Below, piece after piece: positions 9,105 to 17,830 of a DNA stretch of 64,000 bases. The stretch covers positions 48,974 to 112,973 of the forward strand of contig JAFSUN010000010.1 of NCBI GenBank assembly GCA_017445225.1, given 5' to 3'. The position numbers were made by a program, and so were the translations under genes. This DNA comes from Erysipelotrichaceae bacterium. GTDB taxonomy: Bacteria > Bacillota_I > Bacilli_A > Erysipelotrichales > Erysipelotrichaceae. Every line of letters starts with the position of its first letter. The stretch's first letter is position 1. The notes under the pieces were generated by a model. It saw only the letters and a list, made by a program, of their open reading frames with translations, ran no database searches and had not been told where the DNA came from.

Positions 9105-9413
9105 TCAGATGATCTTCATCAGCAGTTCCACTGCCAGCACACTCACGCAGGCTCCCGCTGCCACTGTCACCAGGCTCTTGCGCTTATAGGCCAGCAACAT
9201 GGCTACCGCAAAGCCGGCAACAGCTGCCAATCGGTTATCGGTGACGTAGAAGATGGCCGGTATGGTCATGGCAGCCAGGATCGAATTGGGTATGTAGTAG
9301 AGGAATGATCTGATGAAGGGGTTGGTGATGGTCTTCCTTACAAACAGCAGCGGTATTACCCTGATCAGATAAGCCACGCCTCCCATGACGATCAGATAGG
9401 CGATAAACGGCAT
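9105..9413 (-). CDS. azlD: AzlD-family branched-chain amino acid exporter small subunit
   Basis: Small partner of AzlC, 102 aa, with three to four hydrophobic segments (MPFIAYLIVMGGVAYLIR, FLYYIPNSILAAMTIPAIFY, AVAGFAVAMLLAYKRKSL, VSVLAVELLMKII). The sequence fits AzlD along its whole length. Its start overlaps the azlC stop (TGATG), so the two are translationally coupled. In characterised pairs AzlCD exports branched-chain or related amino acids; here the exported compound may be a product or toxic intermediate of the operon's pathway (inference). Confidence 0.9.
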   Translation of the reverse strand: MPFIAYLIVMGGVAYLIRVIPLLFVRKTITNPFIRSFLYYIPNSILAAMTIPAIFYVTDNRLAAVAGFAVAMLLAYKRKSLVTVAAGACVSVLAVELLMKII

Positions 9414-10114
9414 CAGCCATCACCTCCTACCGGAGCCTTAACGGCCATGAAAACACTGGCAGCGACGGCACAGATGATGATCGTAAAGCCGCCCGGCAGC
9501 TCTCTTAAGTAAGGCAGATAGAAGAAACAGAGGCTTAAGGCAACGGATATGGCGATGCACATCAGCATGTTTCTGTCATTTTCTCCGGCCGGTACGAATA
9601 CCGCAATCAGCATCCCGTAGATTGCAATGGAAAGCGAGTCGGTAATGATCGCGGGCAGCACATCCCCTGCCAATACTCCCGCCAAGGTACCCAGGGTCCA
9701 GCCCAGATACGGCGGTATCAGAATCCCGAAACAGTACCTCTTATCAAGCCGGTAATCCTTACCCGTACAGACCGCAAAGATCTCATCGGTATTGCACCAG
9801 GCAATGATCAGCTTATCAAGAACTGTTGTCTCCGGTTTCAGCTTCTGGGAAAGCACTACGCTCATCAGGAAATAGCGCATGTTGATCACCAGCTGGGTAC
9901 TGGCCAGTTCGACTAATGAACCCTGAACGGCAATGATCGGCACGGCGGCGATCTGGCCGGCACTAGTCAGATTGGTGGCGGAAATGGCCACGGCCTGCCA
10001 GCCCTTAAGCCCGCATCTTAACGCAAAGATCCCGAAAGCAAAGGCTACCGAAAAGTAGCCTATTCCTATTGGTAATCCGTCAATGAGTCCTTTCTTAAAA
10101 GTGTTCTCTTCCAT
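9413..10114 (-). CDS. azlC: AzlC-family branched-chain amino acid exporter large subunit
   Basis: 233 aa integral membrane protein. The N-terminal signature GLIDGLPIGIGYFSVAFAFG is typical of AzlC/YgaZ, followed by NLTSAGQIAAV and about five further membrane segments. Forms an exporter with AzlD. The gene begins 2 bases after the stop of the cysteine-desulfidase-like gene, so it belongs to the same transcript. Substrate not predictable from sequence. Confidence 0.92.
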   Translation of the reverse strand: MEENTFKKGLIDGLPIGIGYFSVAFAFGIFALRCGLKGWQAVAISATNLTSAGQIAAVPIIAVQGSLVELASTQLVINMRYFLMSVVLSQKLKPETTVLDKLIIAWCNTDEIFAVCTGKDYRLDKRYCFGILIPPYLGWTLGTLAGVLAGDVLPAIITDSLSIAIYGMLIAVFVPAGENDRNMLMCIAISVALSLCFFYLPYLRELPGGFTIIICAVAASVFMAVKAPVGGDG

Positions 10115-10116
10115 AA

Positions 10117-11388
10117 CTACTTACCAAGCATGATGTTCAGTATGACAATGTCCGTATAGTCCATGCCTTCCCTGGCCATGCGTCCCACCGCCTTGATGGT
10201 TGCCTCCTGATCTTCCATGGTCAATCCTTCACTATGGAACAGATGCCGGCCCTTTAAGGCCATGTCCATGGAGGTTAAGGCCGTTTCCACGGCTGAGGCG
10301 ATCTTGCTGGCGCAGGAACTCTTGGCCCCGTCGCATACCATTCCCCCGATCGTGCAGATCGAAGTCGCGACGGTATCCATGATCTGCTCGTAGCCGCCGC
10401 CCTTTAACCAGCATATCCCGGCCGCTGCCGCACTGGCCGCACTGGCCACGCCGCAATAGGCGCTTAAGTAGCCGATGTACTTCTTCTGATGAACAGCCAT
10501 CAGGTTGGCCAGTACCAGTGCCCGGTACAGTTTTTCACGGCTGCACTTCATCTCTTCCGCAAATTCAATGACGGGCAGAGAGACGGTAATGCCCTGGTTG
10601 CCGGAGCCGCAGTTGATGACTACCGGCATCGGACAGCCGTTCATTCTCGCATCGCTGCCGGCCGCCGCCCGGGCCTTAGCACGGGTATAGACGTCATTTG
10701 ATCTTTCCATCAGGGTCCGGCCGACCTGAGCGCCATATCTTTTCTTTAAGCCTTCCCAGGAAATGGCGGTATTGTCTCTGATCTGGCTTTCGATCAGATC
10801 ACCGATCTCACTTAAATCAACGGTCTCGGCATATTCGATGATGTCCCTGCCGTTTAATAAGCTCTTGTCCGGTCCAACGCTGTCTTCCCCGCTGTCCTTG
10901 TGCTGATCAACGAAGGTCTTGCCGTCGACGATCACGCGGTTGACGTTATTGTGCTTGTTGACGATCTCGATCTCCGCACTGTGGTGTTCGCTGACTCCCT
11001 TAACAACGATGAAGAGACTCGGTACACCTTCAGCCAGATGAACGGTAACATACCCCCTGGCCAGTTCTTCTCTTAATTTCTGACGGTGTTCGTCATTGGC
11101 TCTGACAATGACCTGTAAATCAGCGTTGGGGTCGCCGGCAATGATGCCTAGCATAACGGCCGTATCAACGCCTCTTAGGCCGCCCGAATTGGGTACCACG
11201 ACACCCTTGACGTTCTTGATGATATTATCGCTGCAGAAAACATCGACTTTTACCGGCATCTCCCCCAGGTATTCCCTGAGCTTGGCTCCGGCTAAAGCTA
11301 CGGCGATCGGTTCGGTGCAGCCGGTAGCCGGCAACAGTTCCGAACGCAGTATTTCCGTATAGGTGTCGTATGTCTTCTTACTTAACAT
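10117..11388 (-). CDS. CyuA/UPF0597-family Fe-S cysteine desulfidase or serine dehydratase
   Basis: Member of the family of L-cysteine desulfidases (CyuA/YhaM, archaeal CdsB) related to the Fe-S serine dehydratase alpha subunit. Known members convert cysteine to pyruvate, ammonia and sulfide. Cysteines typical of the cluster site are present: ATGCTEP (Cys24), VINCGSGNQG and ICTIGGMVCDGAKSSCASK. I place the start at ATG 11388 because GAAGGAT precedes it at the right spacing; an upstream in-frame ATG (11418) has no such site. The start overlaps the end of the upstream UroD-like gene by 11 bases. In this operon it may release sulfide and ammonia from an imported cysteine-like compound (inference). 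Confidence 0.88.
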   Translation of the reverse strand: MLSKKTYDTYTEILRSELLPATGCTEPIAVALAGAKLREYLGEMPVKVDVFCSDNIIKNVKGVVVPNSGGLRGVDTAVMLGIIAGDPNADLQVIVRANDEHRQKLREELARGYVTVHLAEGVPSLFIVVKGVSEHHSAEIEIVNKHNNVNRVIVDGKTFVDQHKDSGEDSVGPDKSLLNGRDIIEYAETVDLSEIGDLIESQIRDNTAISWEGLKKRYGAQVGRTLMERSNDVYTRAKARAAAGSDARMNGCPMPVVINCGSGNQGITVSLPVIEFAEEMKCSREKLYRALVLANLMAVHQKKYIGYLSAYCGVASAASAAAAGICWLKGGGYEQIMDTVATSICTIGGMVCDGAKSSCASKIASAVETALTSMDMALKGRHLFHSEGLTMEDQEATIKAVGRMAREGMDYTDIVILNIMLGK

Positions 11389-12433
11389 CGTTATATCCTT
11401 CTTCCCGGACCACTTCATCCATCAGGGTGAAGACATAGCGGTCCACATCCATCGGTAAGGCACAGCCCGGGGCAAAAACTACCCGGTTGTCCCCGCTCTG
11501 GTTAATGACGGTTAACAGTCTCTTTCTGAAGAATTCCTTCAGTTCATCGCGGTTATTGTCGTCATTGTAATAATCATAGTGTCTGGCCAGACCGGTGATC
11601 AGCACCTTGTCGGTCATGGCTCTTACTTCGGCTACACTGGTTATGTCCTCTTCCGGAATGCCCGGCACGCAGTTTTCCCAGCTGTAAGCCTGGACATCGT
11701 ACAGCATGGCCTTGTCGAACATCAGCTGGCTTTCCCCGTGCACATGCAGGACATTGAACCAGGTCCGCTCTTTGATGTAATCCAGCAGTTCCGTATCGTA
11801 CGGGGTGCAGAACTCATCAAAAAGTTCAGGCGTAATGACCTTGCGGGTTATGTACTGATGAGCATAGAAGATTCCGTCAACATGGGCTTCATCGCACAAA
11901 CGGTCAAGATATACCTTCAGGGAATCGGTAACGACCCTTAAGGCTCTGTGCATCTCTTCGGGATGCTCTTTCAGCAAAGGCAGGATCTTGTCATTGGTTC
12001 CTCTGCTCATTAATTCCTGTAGGAAGGTCAGCGGAGTAAACACGGTAGCGATAACCGGCTTGTTGCCGTCATAGTGCTGCTTTAAGGCTTTGGCAATCGC
12101 CACTTCCCTTTCAATGACCGGATTATCTTTCTCCAGCACCTTTAGGGCCTTCAGCTCGGCCAGGTTGGTTATCGGGTAGCGGTTGATCTTCCCATACCAG
12201 TGGGTGGGATCCTTGCTGAGAGTAATATCACCGCCGTACATCTCCGGCGGGAAATGGCCGGTGGACATGACTTTAATGAAATCCCAGCCACAGTATTCGG
12301 TAACATGAATGGTCGCTCTGACCATGTCCGTAACGTTATGATCAACAAACGGCATGTGGACCCAGCCGGCGACGCCGCAGCGGTCAAAAGGTTCATGATT
12401 GATCATCGCCTTAAGGCGTTGGGTACTGTTCAT
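11378..12433 (-). CDS. UroD/MtaA-family protein (copy 1)
   Basis: 351 aa member of the uroporphyrinogen decarboxylase superfamily, closer to methyltransferases of the MtaA/CmuA kind than to haem-synthesis UroD. Visible zinc-type ligands: LHVHGE near residue 225 and FAPGC near residue 325, matching the H-x-H...C arrangement of corrinoid-dependent methyltransferases. No haem genes and no corrinoid-binding protein lie nearby. It sits between livF (1 base gap) and the desulfidase-like gene (overlap), so it is co-expressed with the transporter. Its reaction is unknown; demethylation or C-S/C-C bond chemistry on the imported compound is possible. A paralog is encoded at 20556-21542. Confidence 0.8.
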   Translation of the reverse strand: MNSTQRLKAMINHEPFDRCGVAGWVHMPFVDHNVTDMVRATIHVTEYCGWDFIKVMSTGHFPPEMYGGDITLSKDPTHWYGKINRYPITNLAELKALKVLEKDNPVIEREVAIAKALKQHYDGNKPVIATVFTPLTFLQELMSRGTNDKILPLLKEHPEEMHRALRVVTDSLKVYLDRLCDEAHVDGIFYAHQYITRKVITPELFDEFCTPYDTELLDYIKERTWFNVLHVHGESQLMFDKAMLYDVQAYSWENCVPGIPEEDITSVAEVRAMTDKVLITGLARHYDYYNDDNNRDELKEFFRKRLLTVINQSGDNRVVFAPGCALPMDVDRYVFTLMDEVVREEGYNDVK

Positions 12434-12434
12434 G

Positions 12435-13142
12435 CTAACCTCCCAGATAACTCTTGATGATGATGTCGTTTCCTAACAGTTCGCTGCCCTTTCCTTCTAT
12501 TGTGATCTCACCGGTTTCCAGGGCATAGGCACGGTCGGAGATCTCCAGCGCAGCCATGGCATTCTGCTCAACCAGCAGAATGGTGGTACCGTCGCGGTGA
12601 ATCTCTTCGATCAGGGCAAAGATCTGCTCGACCAGGATCGGGCTTAAGCCCAGTGACGGTTCATCCAGCATTAACAGCTTCGGATTGGCCATGGTGGCTC
12701 TGCCGATCGCCAGCATCTGCTGCTCACCGCCGGAAAGCGTACCGGCCAGCTGTTTCTGACGGTCCTTGATCTGCGGGAACAGTTCAAATACTCTGTCGTA
12801 TTTCTGTCTGACAAGAGCCTTGTCATTGACGGTGTAGGCTCCCATCAACAGGTTCTCCTCGACGGTGAACTTCGGGAAGATCTGACGGCCTTCCGGACAC
12901 AAGACGATTCCCTTCTGCACGCGGCCTCTGGGATCCAGCTTGGTGATATCTTCGCCGTTGAAGATGATCTGGCCCTTGACCGGCTTTAAGACACCGGCCA
13001 GGGTATTCATTAACGTGCTCTTGCCGGCGCCGTTAGCTCCGATGAAGGAAAGGATCTCCCCTTCCTCAACATGGAAGCTGACACCGCGCAAGGCCTTTAT
13101 GTTTCCATAATGGGTATGGAGATCATTCACCTGCATCAACAT
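12435..13142 (-). CDS. livF: Branched-chain amino acid-type ABC transporter ATPase LivF
   Basis: 235 aa ATPase. Walker A GANGAGKST, signature LSGGEQQML, Walker B KLLMLDEPSLGL, plus the LivF-typical ending EGKGSELLGNDIIIKSYLGG. Energises uptake with LivG. The start ATG 13142 has GAGGAGG upstream and overlaps the livG end by 20 bases, indicating coupling. Confidence 0.95.
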   Translation of the reverse strand: MLMQVNDLHTHYGNIKALRGVSFHVEEGEILSFIGANGAGKSTLMNTLAGVLKPVKGQIIFNGEDITKLDPRGRVQKGIVLCPEGRQIFPKFTVEENLLMGAYTVNDKALVRQKYDRVFELFPQIKDRQKQLAGTLSGGEQQMLAIGRATMANPKLLMLDEPSLGLSPILVEQIFALIEEIHRDGTTILLVEQNAMAALEISDRAYALETGEITIEGKGSELLGNDIIIKSYLGG

Positions 13143-13908
13143 GCTGCTTACCTCCTCTACCTAAATAGGCTTCAATTACTTCCGGATTCCTCTGGATCTC
13201 CTCCGGTTTGCCTTCGGCGATCTTGGCTCCGTGGTTAAGAACGATGATCTTGTCGGAAATGGACATGATGACCTTCATGTCGTGTTCGATCAGCAGGATG
13301 CCATCGACATCGTTCAGCAGCGACTTGATGAATTCGCTGAGTTCGACCTTTTCCTTCGGGTTCATGCCGGCAGCCGGCTCATCCAGCAGCAGTACCTTTG
13401 GCTTGGAAGCCAAAGCACGGCCGATCTCCAGCTTTCTCTGCATGCCGTACGGTAATGAGGTCGACTTGTCATACCGGTGGCCTTCCAGACCGATCTTCTT
13501 TAAGATCTCGGTTACTTCTTCTCTGGCTTCCCTCTCGCAGGTATTCTTGACCTTGTTGGGGAACAGGGACAGAAAGCTGCCGTAAGGAATACGGTGCTGC
13601 ATGCCGATCAGGATGTTGTCCTCGACCGTCAGATTGGAGAACAGTCTGATGTTCTGGAAGGTTCTGTTGAAACCCTTTCTTACATACTGAGTGGTATCCC
13701 AGCCCTTGGTGAGCTCTCCATCCAGTTTTACTTCACCGCTGTCCGGGGTATAGAATCCCGTCAGCATATTGATAACAGTAGTCTTACCGGCACCGTTAGG
13801 TCCGATCAGGGAGGTTATCTGTCCCCTTTCCATCGTGAATGAGAGATCATCGACGGCTACCAGACCGCCGAAGGCGATGGTCAGATTGTTTACTTCCAAA
13901 AGTGACAT
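13123..13908 (-). CDS. livG: Branched-chain amino acid-type ABC transporter ATPase LivG
   Basis: ATPase of about 261 aa. Walker A GPNGAGKTT, LivG-type insert (FNRTFQNIRLF), Walker B VLLLDEPAAGMNP, and the family ending ...EVIEAYLGRGG. The signature motif is degenerate (LPYGMQRKLEIGRALA), as is usual in LivG. I choose ATG 13908, which stands 7 bases after AGGAGG; the in-frame ATG at 13914 is too close to that site. The start overlaps the stop of livM. Confidence 0.94.
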   Translation of the reverse strand: MSLLEVNNLTIAFGGLVAVDDLSFTMERGQITSLIGPNGAGKTTVINMLTGFYTPDSGEVKLDGELTKGWDTTQYVRKGFNRTFQNIRLFSNLTVEDNILIGMQHRIPYGSFLSLFPNKVKNTCEREAREEVTEILKKIGLEGHRYDKSTSLPYGMQRKLEIGRALASKPKVLLLDEPAAGMNPKEKVELSEFIKSLLNDVDGILLIEHDMKVIMSISDKIIVLNHGAKIAEGKPEEIQRNPEVIEAYLGRGGKQHVDAGE

Positions 13909-13910
13909 GA

Positions 13911-14930
13911 TCATACCTCCTCAACTGATTCAACATTCCGGTGGATCAGTTTATTGAAAATGCTTCTGAGCTTTGCCTTGATCTTGGCACCCGGGATGGA
14001 GTGGTTCCACCACATTACCAGTACCAGGATGACGCCATAGACGATCATGCGGTAGTTGAACAGGAATTCAACATTTCTCAACATTTCCGGTAAGATCGTT
14101 AAGAACAGAGCTCCGAAGATGGTACCTACGAAGTTGCCCAGACCGCCGACGACCACGACGCTGATACAGTTGAATGACAGGTTGCTGGTGAAGACGGTGT
14201 AATCAATGTAACCGTAGATGTGGGCGTATAAGGCACCGGCGATACCGGCGAAGATGGCCGAGATCGTGAAGATGATGACCTTATGTGAGAACAGCGGAAT
14301 ACCCATGGCTTCAGCGGCGATGGAGTCGTCTCTCATGGCCTGCAGGTTTCTTCCCAGTTTGGAGTTGACCAGCCAGTTGATCATGACATAGCTTACCACT
14401 ACCAGTACCAGAATGAACCAGTACTGCTCATCCTTATAGGCCAGCTCAAAGCCGAACAGCTTGATGTTCGGGATGTTCAGAATGCCCATGACACCGTTGG
14501 TTACCTTGGTCCAGTTACGCATGATCAGGTTGAGGATCTCGGCGTAGCTTAAGGTGATGATGGTTACATAACGTCCGGTAACACGGCTCATCGGGATCGC
14601 CAGCAGCAGACCGGCAATGGCCGAGAACAGAATTACCAGCGGGAAAGCTGAGGTGAAGTTCCAGCCGAAGTGGTACCACATGCAGGCGGTGGTGTAGGCT
14701 CCTACCCCATAGAAAGCCGCATGTCCGAATGATACGGTACCGCCGATGCCCATTAACAGGTTCAGGCTCATGCCGAAGATCATGTTGATGGCTGCGGACT
14801 GGAAGATCTTAAGGACATAGGAATTGACGAACAGCGGAACAATGGCCAGAACGATCATGGTTACGAAGAAGATGAGGTGTCTGACGCCCAGACGCTTTAC
14901 GATTTCCGTGAATTTGTTTTCGTTCTTCAT
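13911..14930 (-). CDS. livM: Branched-chain amino acid-type ABC permease LivM
   Basis: 339 aa inner-membrane permease with about nine to ten hydrophobic stretches. The family motif region GIGGTVSFGHAAFYGVGAYT and the EAA-like loop AEAMGIPLFSHK are present. Pairs with LivH to form the channel. AAGGTG ribosome-binding site; 3 bases downstream of livH. Confidence 0.95.
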   Translation of the reverse strand: MKNENKFTEIVKRLGVRHLIFFVTMIVLAIVPLFVNSYVLKIFQSAAINMIFGMSLNLLMGIGGTVSFGHAAFYGVGAYTTACMWYHFGWNFTSAFPLVILFSAIAGLLLAIPMSRVTGRYVTIITLSYAEILNLIMRNWTKVTNGVMGILNIPNIKLFGFELAYKDEQYWFILVLVVVSYVMINWLVNSKLGRNLQAMRDDSIAAEAMGIPLFSHKVIIFTISAIFAGIAGALYAHIYGYIDYTVFTSNLSFNCISVVVVGGLGNFVGTIFGALFLTILPEMLRNVEFLFNYRMIVYGVILVLVMWWNHSIPGAKIKAKLRSIFNKLIHRNVESVEEV

Positions 14931-14933
14931 AGA

Positions 14934-15818
14934 CTACACCTTCCTCTGTTCTTTCTTGCCGAACAGGCCCGTAGGCTTGATGAACAGCATGACGATCAGG
15001 ATGCCGAACGAAATGAACTGGCTGGCCGTTGAATTGCCGTATCCGGAGACAAAGCACTCGATGATGGCCAGGATGAAGCCGCCGACGACTGATCCCTTCA
15101 GGATGCCGATACCGCCGAGAACCGTGGCCGCGAAGGCCTTGTTGCCGATGGCGGCACCGACGGAAATGGAAATGGATTTCAGATACATGCAGTACGCCAC
15201 ACCGGATACCGCCGCCAGCATGCTGCCGACCGCAAAGCTGATACCGATCAGCCGGTTGACGGGCATGCCCATCAGGTGGCAGGCATTAAGGTTCTGACTC
15301 AGCGAGCGTAAGCCGCGTCCGGTTCTCGTGTTCTGGGTATACCAGGTCATGACCGTCAGGATCAGCAGTGAAGCGACGATAATGATGATCTGGATCCATT
15401 CAATTTTCGTCCCGTCCCACAGGACAATATTCTTACCTGCCAAAAGTGTCGGGAATGGATGGATCTCACTTCCGAAAGCACCCTGGCAGACTTTTTCCAA
15501 AATTGTTTTTACGCCGATTGAGGAGATCAGGGCGTAGGTATTGCCGTCACCCTTTTCACGGATCGGGCGGATGGCTACCAGCTCAATGATGTAGCCCAGA
15601 CAGCCGGCAAAGGCCAGCGTTAAAATAAAGGTCACGAAGATCATGCCCTTGCTAACTGAATTGTACAAGAGGTAGAAAACAACGGAACTTGTCAAAAATA
15701 CAGCCGCATTCGACATGTTGATCAGCTGCAGAATACTGTATATCAACGAATAGCCGATAGCTGTCAATGCATATACAGAGCCTAATGCTATACCATTCAT
15801 AAGCAATTGTATAAACAT
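14934..15818 (-). CDS. livH: Branched-chain amino acid-type ABC permease LivH
   Basis: 294 aa permease; LLMNGIALGSVYALTAIGYS at the N-terminus is the LivH signature, with the NLNACHLMGMPVNRLI loop near residue 180. Strong AAAGGAGAG ribosome-binding site before ATG 15818. Co-transcribed with livMGF and separated from livK by a long hairpin. Confidence 0.95.
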   Translation of the reverse strand: MFIQLLMNGIALGSVYALTAIGYSLIYSILQLINMSNAAVFLTSSVVFYLLYNSVSKGMIFVTFILTLAFAGCLGYIIELVAIRPIREKGDGNTYALISSIGVKTILEKVCQGAFGSEIHPFPTLLAGKNIVLWDGTKIEWIQIIIIVASLLILTVMTWYTQNTRTGRGLRSLSQNLNACHLMGMPVNRLIGISFAVGSMLAAVSGVAYCMYLKSISISVGAAIGNKAFAATVLGGIGILKGSVVGGFILAIIECFVSGYGNSTASQFISFGILIVMLFIKPTGLFGKKEQRKV

Positions 15819-15842
15819 ATTTCTCTCCTTTCCTTGGAAAAC

Positions 15843-15874
15843 GGAGGCTTCACATCCCCAGATGCGAAGCCTCC
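15843..15874 (-). terminator. Intercistronic hairpin between livK and livH
   Basis: 13-bp stem (one G-T pair) with a 6-base loop, minus strand beginning GGAGGCTTCGCAT. It is followed by GTTTTCC, a weak T tract, so probably partial termination or 3' mRNA protection. Such elements let the binding protein be made in excess over the permeases. Confidence 0.7.
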
Positions 15875-15890
15875 AGTGAATCAGATTATC

Positions 15891-17162
15891 TTATTTGAAT
15901 CCGCATTCCTTGTCGGCATCAAACGGAATGTCTTCGTAGTTGATCCAGGCAAAGCTTCCGTCTTCCTTCTTGACAATCTGTGACAGATACTGGATCTGCA
16001 GGATCTTACGGCCTTCAGCGAAGGTCAGGTTGCCCTGGACGCTGTGGAAGTTATTCAGGGTAGCCAGCTTGTCGCGGAAGCTCTGACGGGTGGTGCCGGT
16101 TGAGGTCTTCATGGTTTCCTGGATAGCCCAGATAACGGTGGCCATGCAGTTGTAGCCCTGGTCGGCATACTTCTGAGTGGTGTTCTTGGCATCGGCATAA
16201 ACCTGCGGATAGAGTTCCTTGTAGATTTCCTCATAAGCCATGTAGACAGGGTCCTTCAGGTTCTTGCTTTGAGCATAAATGCCGTATAAGCCTTCAGCCA
16301 GACCCTTTTCGGTCAGGTTGGTCAGAACGTTGGGGGTACGTGACTTTGATGATACCTGCCATGCGCAGTTCAAGCCAATCTGTTCAGCCTGCTCTCTGAT
16401 GAGAACGATGTCGGTTTCAGCGCAGAAGCACATTACCAGTTCAGGTTCGGTCTGCTTGATGCCGGTCAGGATGCTCTTGAAATCCTGAGTTCCGGACTCA
16501 TAGCCTTCGGAAGCGAGAAGCTTCACACCGAACTTCTCAGCCTGAGCGGTGTAATATGTCTTGGTTTCATTTCCCCATGAGTCATTGGAGTAGATCAGAG
16601 CGATCTTCTTGAAGCCGAGGTACTTGATGTCATAGGCAGCTACACGGGAAGCAGCGATGTCCTGAGTCATGGACAGTGAGAAGCCCCAGTCGCCTGATGA
16701 CGGCAGGAAATCCTTGTGTGAGCTGGTCAGAGCATACTGAGGTACTTCGGCATCTCTGTAGGTCTTTACGGCTGCGAGGGAAACATCGGATCTGAAGGAA
16801 CCGATTTCCAGCAGATAGAACGGATCGGTCGAAGAGACGACCTTCTCAGCGATGGCGGCGCCTTCAGTGGCTACGTCGGTGTCATCGAATGGGGTTACGA
16901 TGATCTTGCCGGTGCCGTCGCCATTGAGCCAGCCTTTTCTTTCAAGCTGCTTGAGAGCGATGTTAACACCCATTTCAATGTATTTGGCATAGCTCTGGCT
17001 GGTGCCGGTGAACGGCAGACACAGCGCAACATGATAGTTTCCGTCCTTATCGGCGGCCGGCTTGTCCTTGTTGGCAACTTCAACGTTGTTCTGGTTTCTT
17101 GAACAGCCGGAAGCTGACAGCACCATGAGTACTGCGAGCAGTACAGTTAAAAACTTTTTCAT
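15891..17162 (-). CDS. livK: Branched-chain amino acid-type substrate-binding lipoprotein LivK
   Basis: Extracellular solute receptor of the Liv-type ABC transporter. The start at ATG 17162 is set by AAAGGAGGAAAT immediately upstream. Signal peptide MKKFLTVLLAVLMVLSASGC with a lipobox ending at Cys20, so the protein is lipid-anchored. The two-lobed periplasmic-binding fold (type I) covers the rest: HVALCLPFTGTSQSYAKYIE, KIALIYSNDSWGNETKTYY and so on. 423 aa, slightly long. Ligand unknown; the genes around it argue against plain leucine/isoleucine/valine uptake (inference). Confidence 0.93.
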   Translation of the reverse strand: MKKFLTVLLAVLMVLSASGCSRNQNNVEVANKDKPAADKDGNYHVALCLPFTGTSQSYAKYIEMGVNIALKQLERKGWLNGDGTGKIIVTPFDDTDVATEGAAIAEKVVSSTDPFYLLEIGSFRSDVSLAAVKTYRDAEVPQYALTSSHKDFLPSSGDWGFSLSMTQDIAASRVAAYDIKYLGFKKIALIYSNDSWGNETKTYYTAQAEKFGVKLLASEGYESGTQDFKSILTGIKQTEPELVMCFCAETDIVLIREQAEQIGLNCAWQVSSKSRTPNVLTNLTEKGLAEGLYGIYAQSKNLKDPVYMAYEEIYKELYPQVYADAKNTTQKYADQGYNCMATVIWAIQETMKTSTGTTRQSFRDKLATLNNFHSVQGNLTFAEGRKILQIQYLSQIVKKEDGSFAWINYEDIPFDADKECGFK

Positions 17163-17196
17163 ATTTCCTCCTTTATTATTCCTGTGGATGACCACA

Positions 17197-17700
17197 TTAT
17201 TTCCTTGTCTTGTATTTCAGATGGCAGCATTCAGCCCCGGCACTCTTGACTGACAGAAGGTCAAAGTCCAGGCCCAGGCCTTCAGCGATGCCTCTGTCGC
17301 CTTCCATGGCGATGTCACACAGCAGATGGCAGGTCTCGTCGTCGAGTCCCATCTTCTGCCAGGCGGCTACCAGCGGGCAGTAATTCAGCGAGCAGTCAAA
17401 TTCATCAGGCTGATCATTGATGATCGCCTTCTCAAAGGTTTCATGATATTTCTTGGTACAGAAGTAACGTCCGTAATCGGCAGCGTGCAGATCGTCACCG
17501 AACTTCTTTCTCTCTTCTTTTCCGGCTTCCAGGCCGATGTTGTAGATGGCCTTTCTCATGATCGGCTCCAGATCGATTCCCTGTCTCTTAGCCTCCATGT
17601 AGAAAGCACCTGCCCACTTGCCGCGCTGTTCGATCGCCGCTCTGCGGACATTGACGCACTCATTGTCGAGGGTCTTTGGTACATTATGAATTTTTGTCAT
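17197..17700 (-). CDS. L-2-amino-thiazoline-4-carboxylate (ATC) hydrolase-family protein
   Basis: First gene of the Liv operon, about 167 aa from ATG 17700, which has GGAGG 11 bases upstream; longer in-frame versions are not supported. The sequence fits the ATC-hydrolase family: conserved FDCSLNYCPLVAAW in the C-terminal half and a final AGAECCHLKY cysteine pair. Founding members open the thiazoline ring on the way to cysteine. Members in anaerobes are uncharacterised, so the substrate is open. The combination with a cysteine-desulfidase homologue in the same operon makes a sulfur heterocycle or cysteine derivative plausible (inference). Confidence 0.75.
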   Translation of the reverse strand: MTKIHNVPKTLDNECVNVRRAAIEQRGKWAGAFYMEAKRQGIDLEPIMRKAIYNIGLEAGKEERKKFGDDLHAADYGRYFCTKKYHETFEKAIINDQPDEFDCSLNYCPLVAAWQKMGLDDETCHLLCDIAMEGDRGIAEGLGLDFDLLSVKSAGAECCHLKYKTRK

Positions 17701-17732
17701 CTTGAGATATTCCTCCACTAATATAATTCTAC

Positions 17733-17751
17733 AAAAAAGCCAATATGGCTT
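17733..17751 (-). promoter_or_regulatory. Short hairpin with T tract in the leader of the Liv operon
   Basis: Minus strand AAGCC-ATATT-GGCTT followed by T. It lies 33 bases before the first start codon of the operon and downstream of the response-regulator terminator. The space 17752-17800 is AT-rich and must hold the operon promoter, but no box pair is convincing, which fits an activator-dependent promoter. The hairpin could be an attenuator. Confidence 0.35.
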
Positions 17752-17801
17752 CATTAGATAAATCTATTGTTTCTTGGACAAATCTTGTTACTTTTTCCGG
17801 T

Positions 17802-17824
17802 AAAAAGTCTTCCCGGAGGAAGAC
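17802..17824 (-). terminator. Terminator of the two-component regulator unit
   Basis: Perfect 7-bp stem GTCTTCC / GGAAGAC with a 4-base loop followed by TTTTT on the minus strand, 7 bases after the response-regulator stop. It separates the regulatory unit from the Liv operon. Confidence 0.85.
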
Positions 17825-17830
17825 ACTAAT

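Noticed and set aside
11378..12433. Haem-biosynthesis hemE
   Set aside because: Motifs and neighbours fit the methyltransferase-like branch; no other haem genes are near.
15891..17195. Longer start for LivK at 17195
   Set aside because: The ATG at 17162 has an ideal ribosome-binding site and begins a textbook lipoprotein signal peptide.
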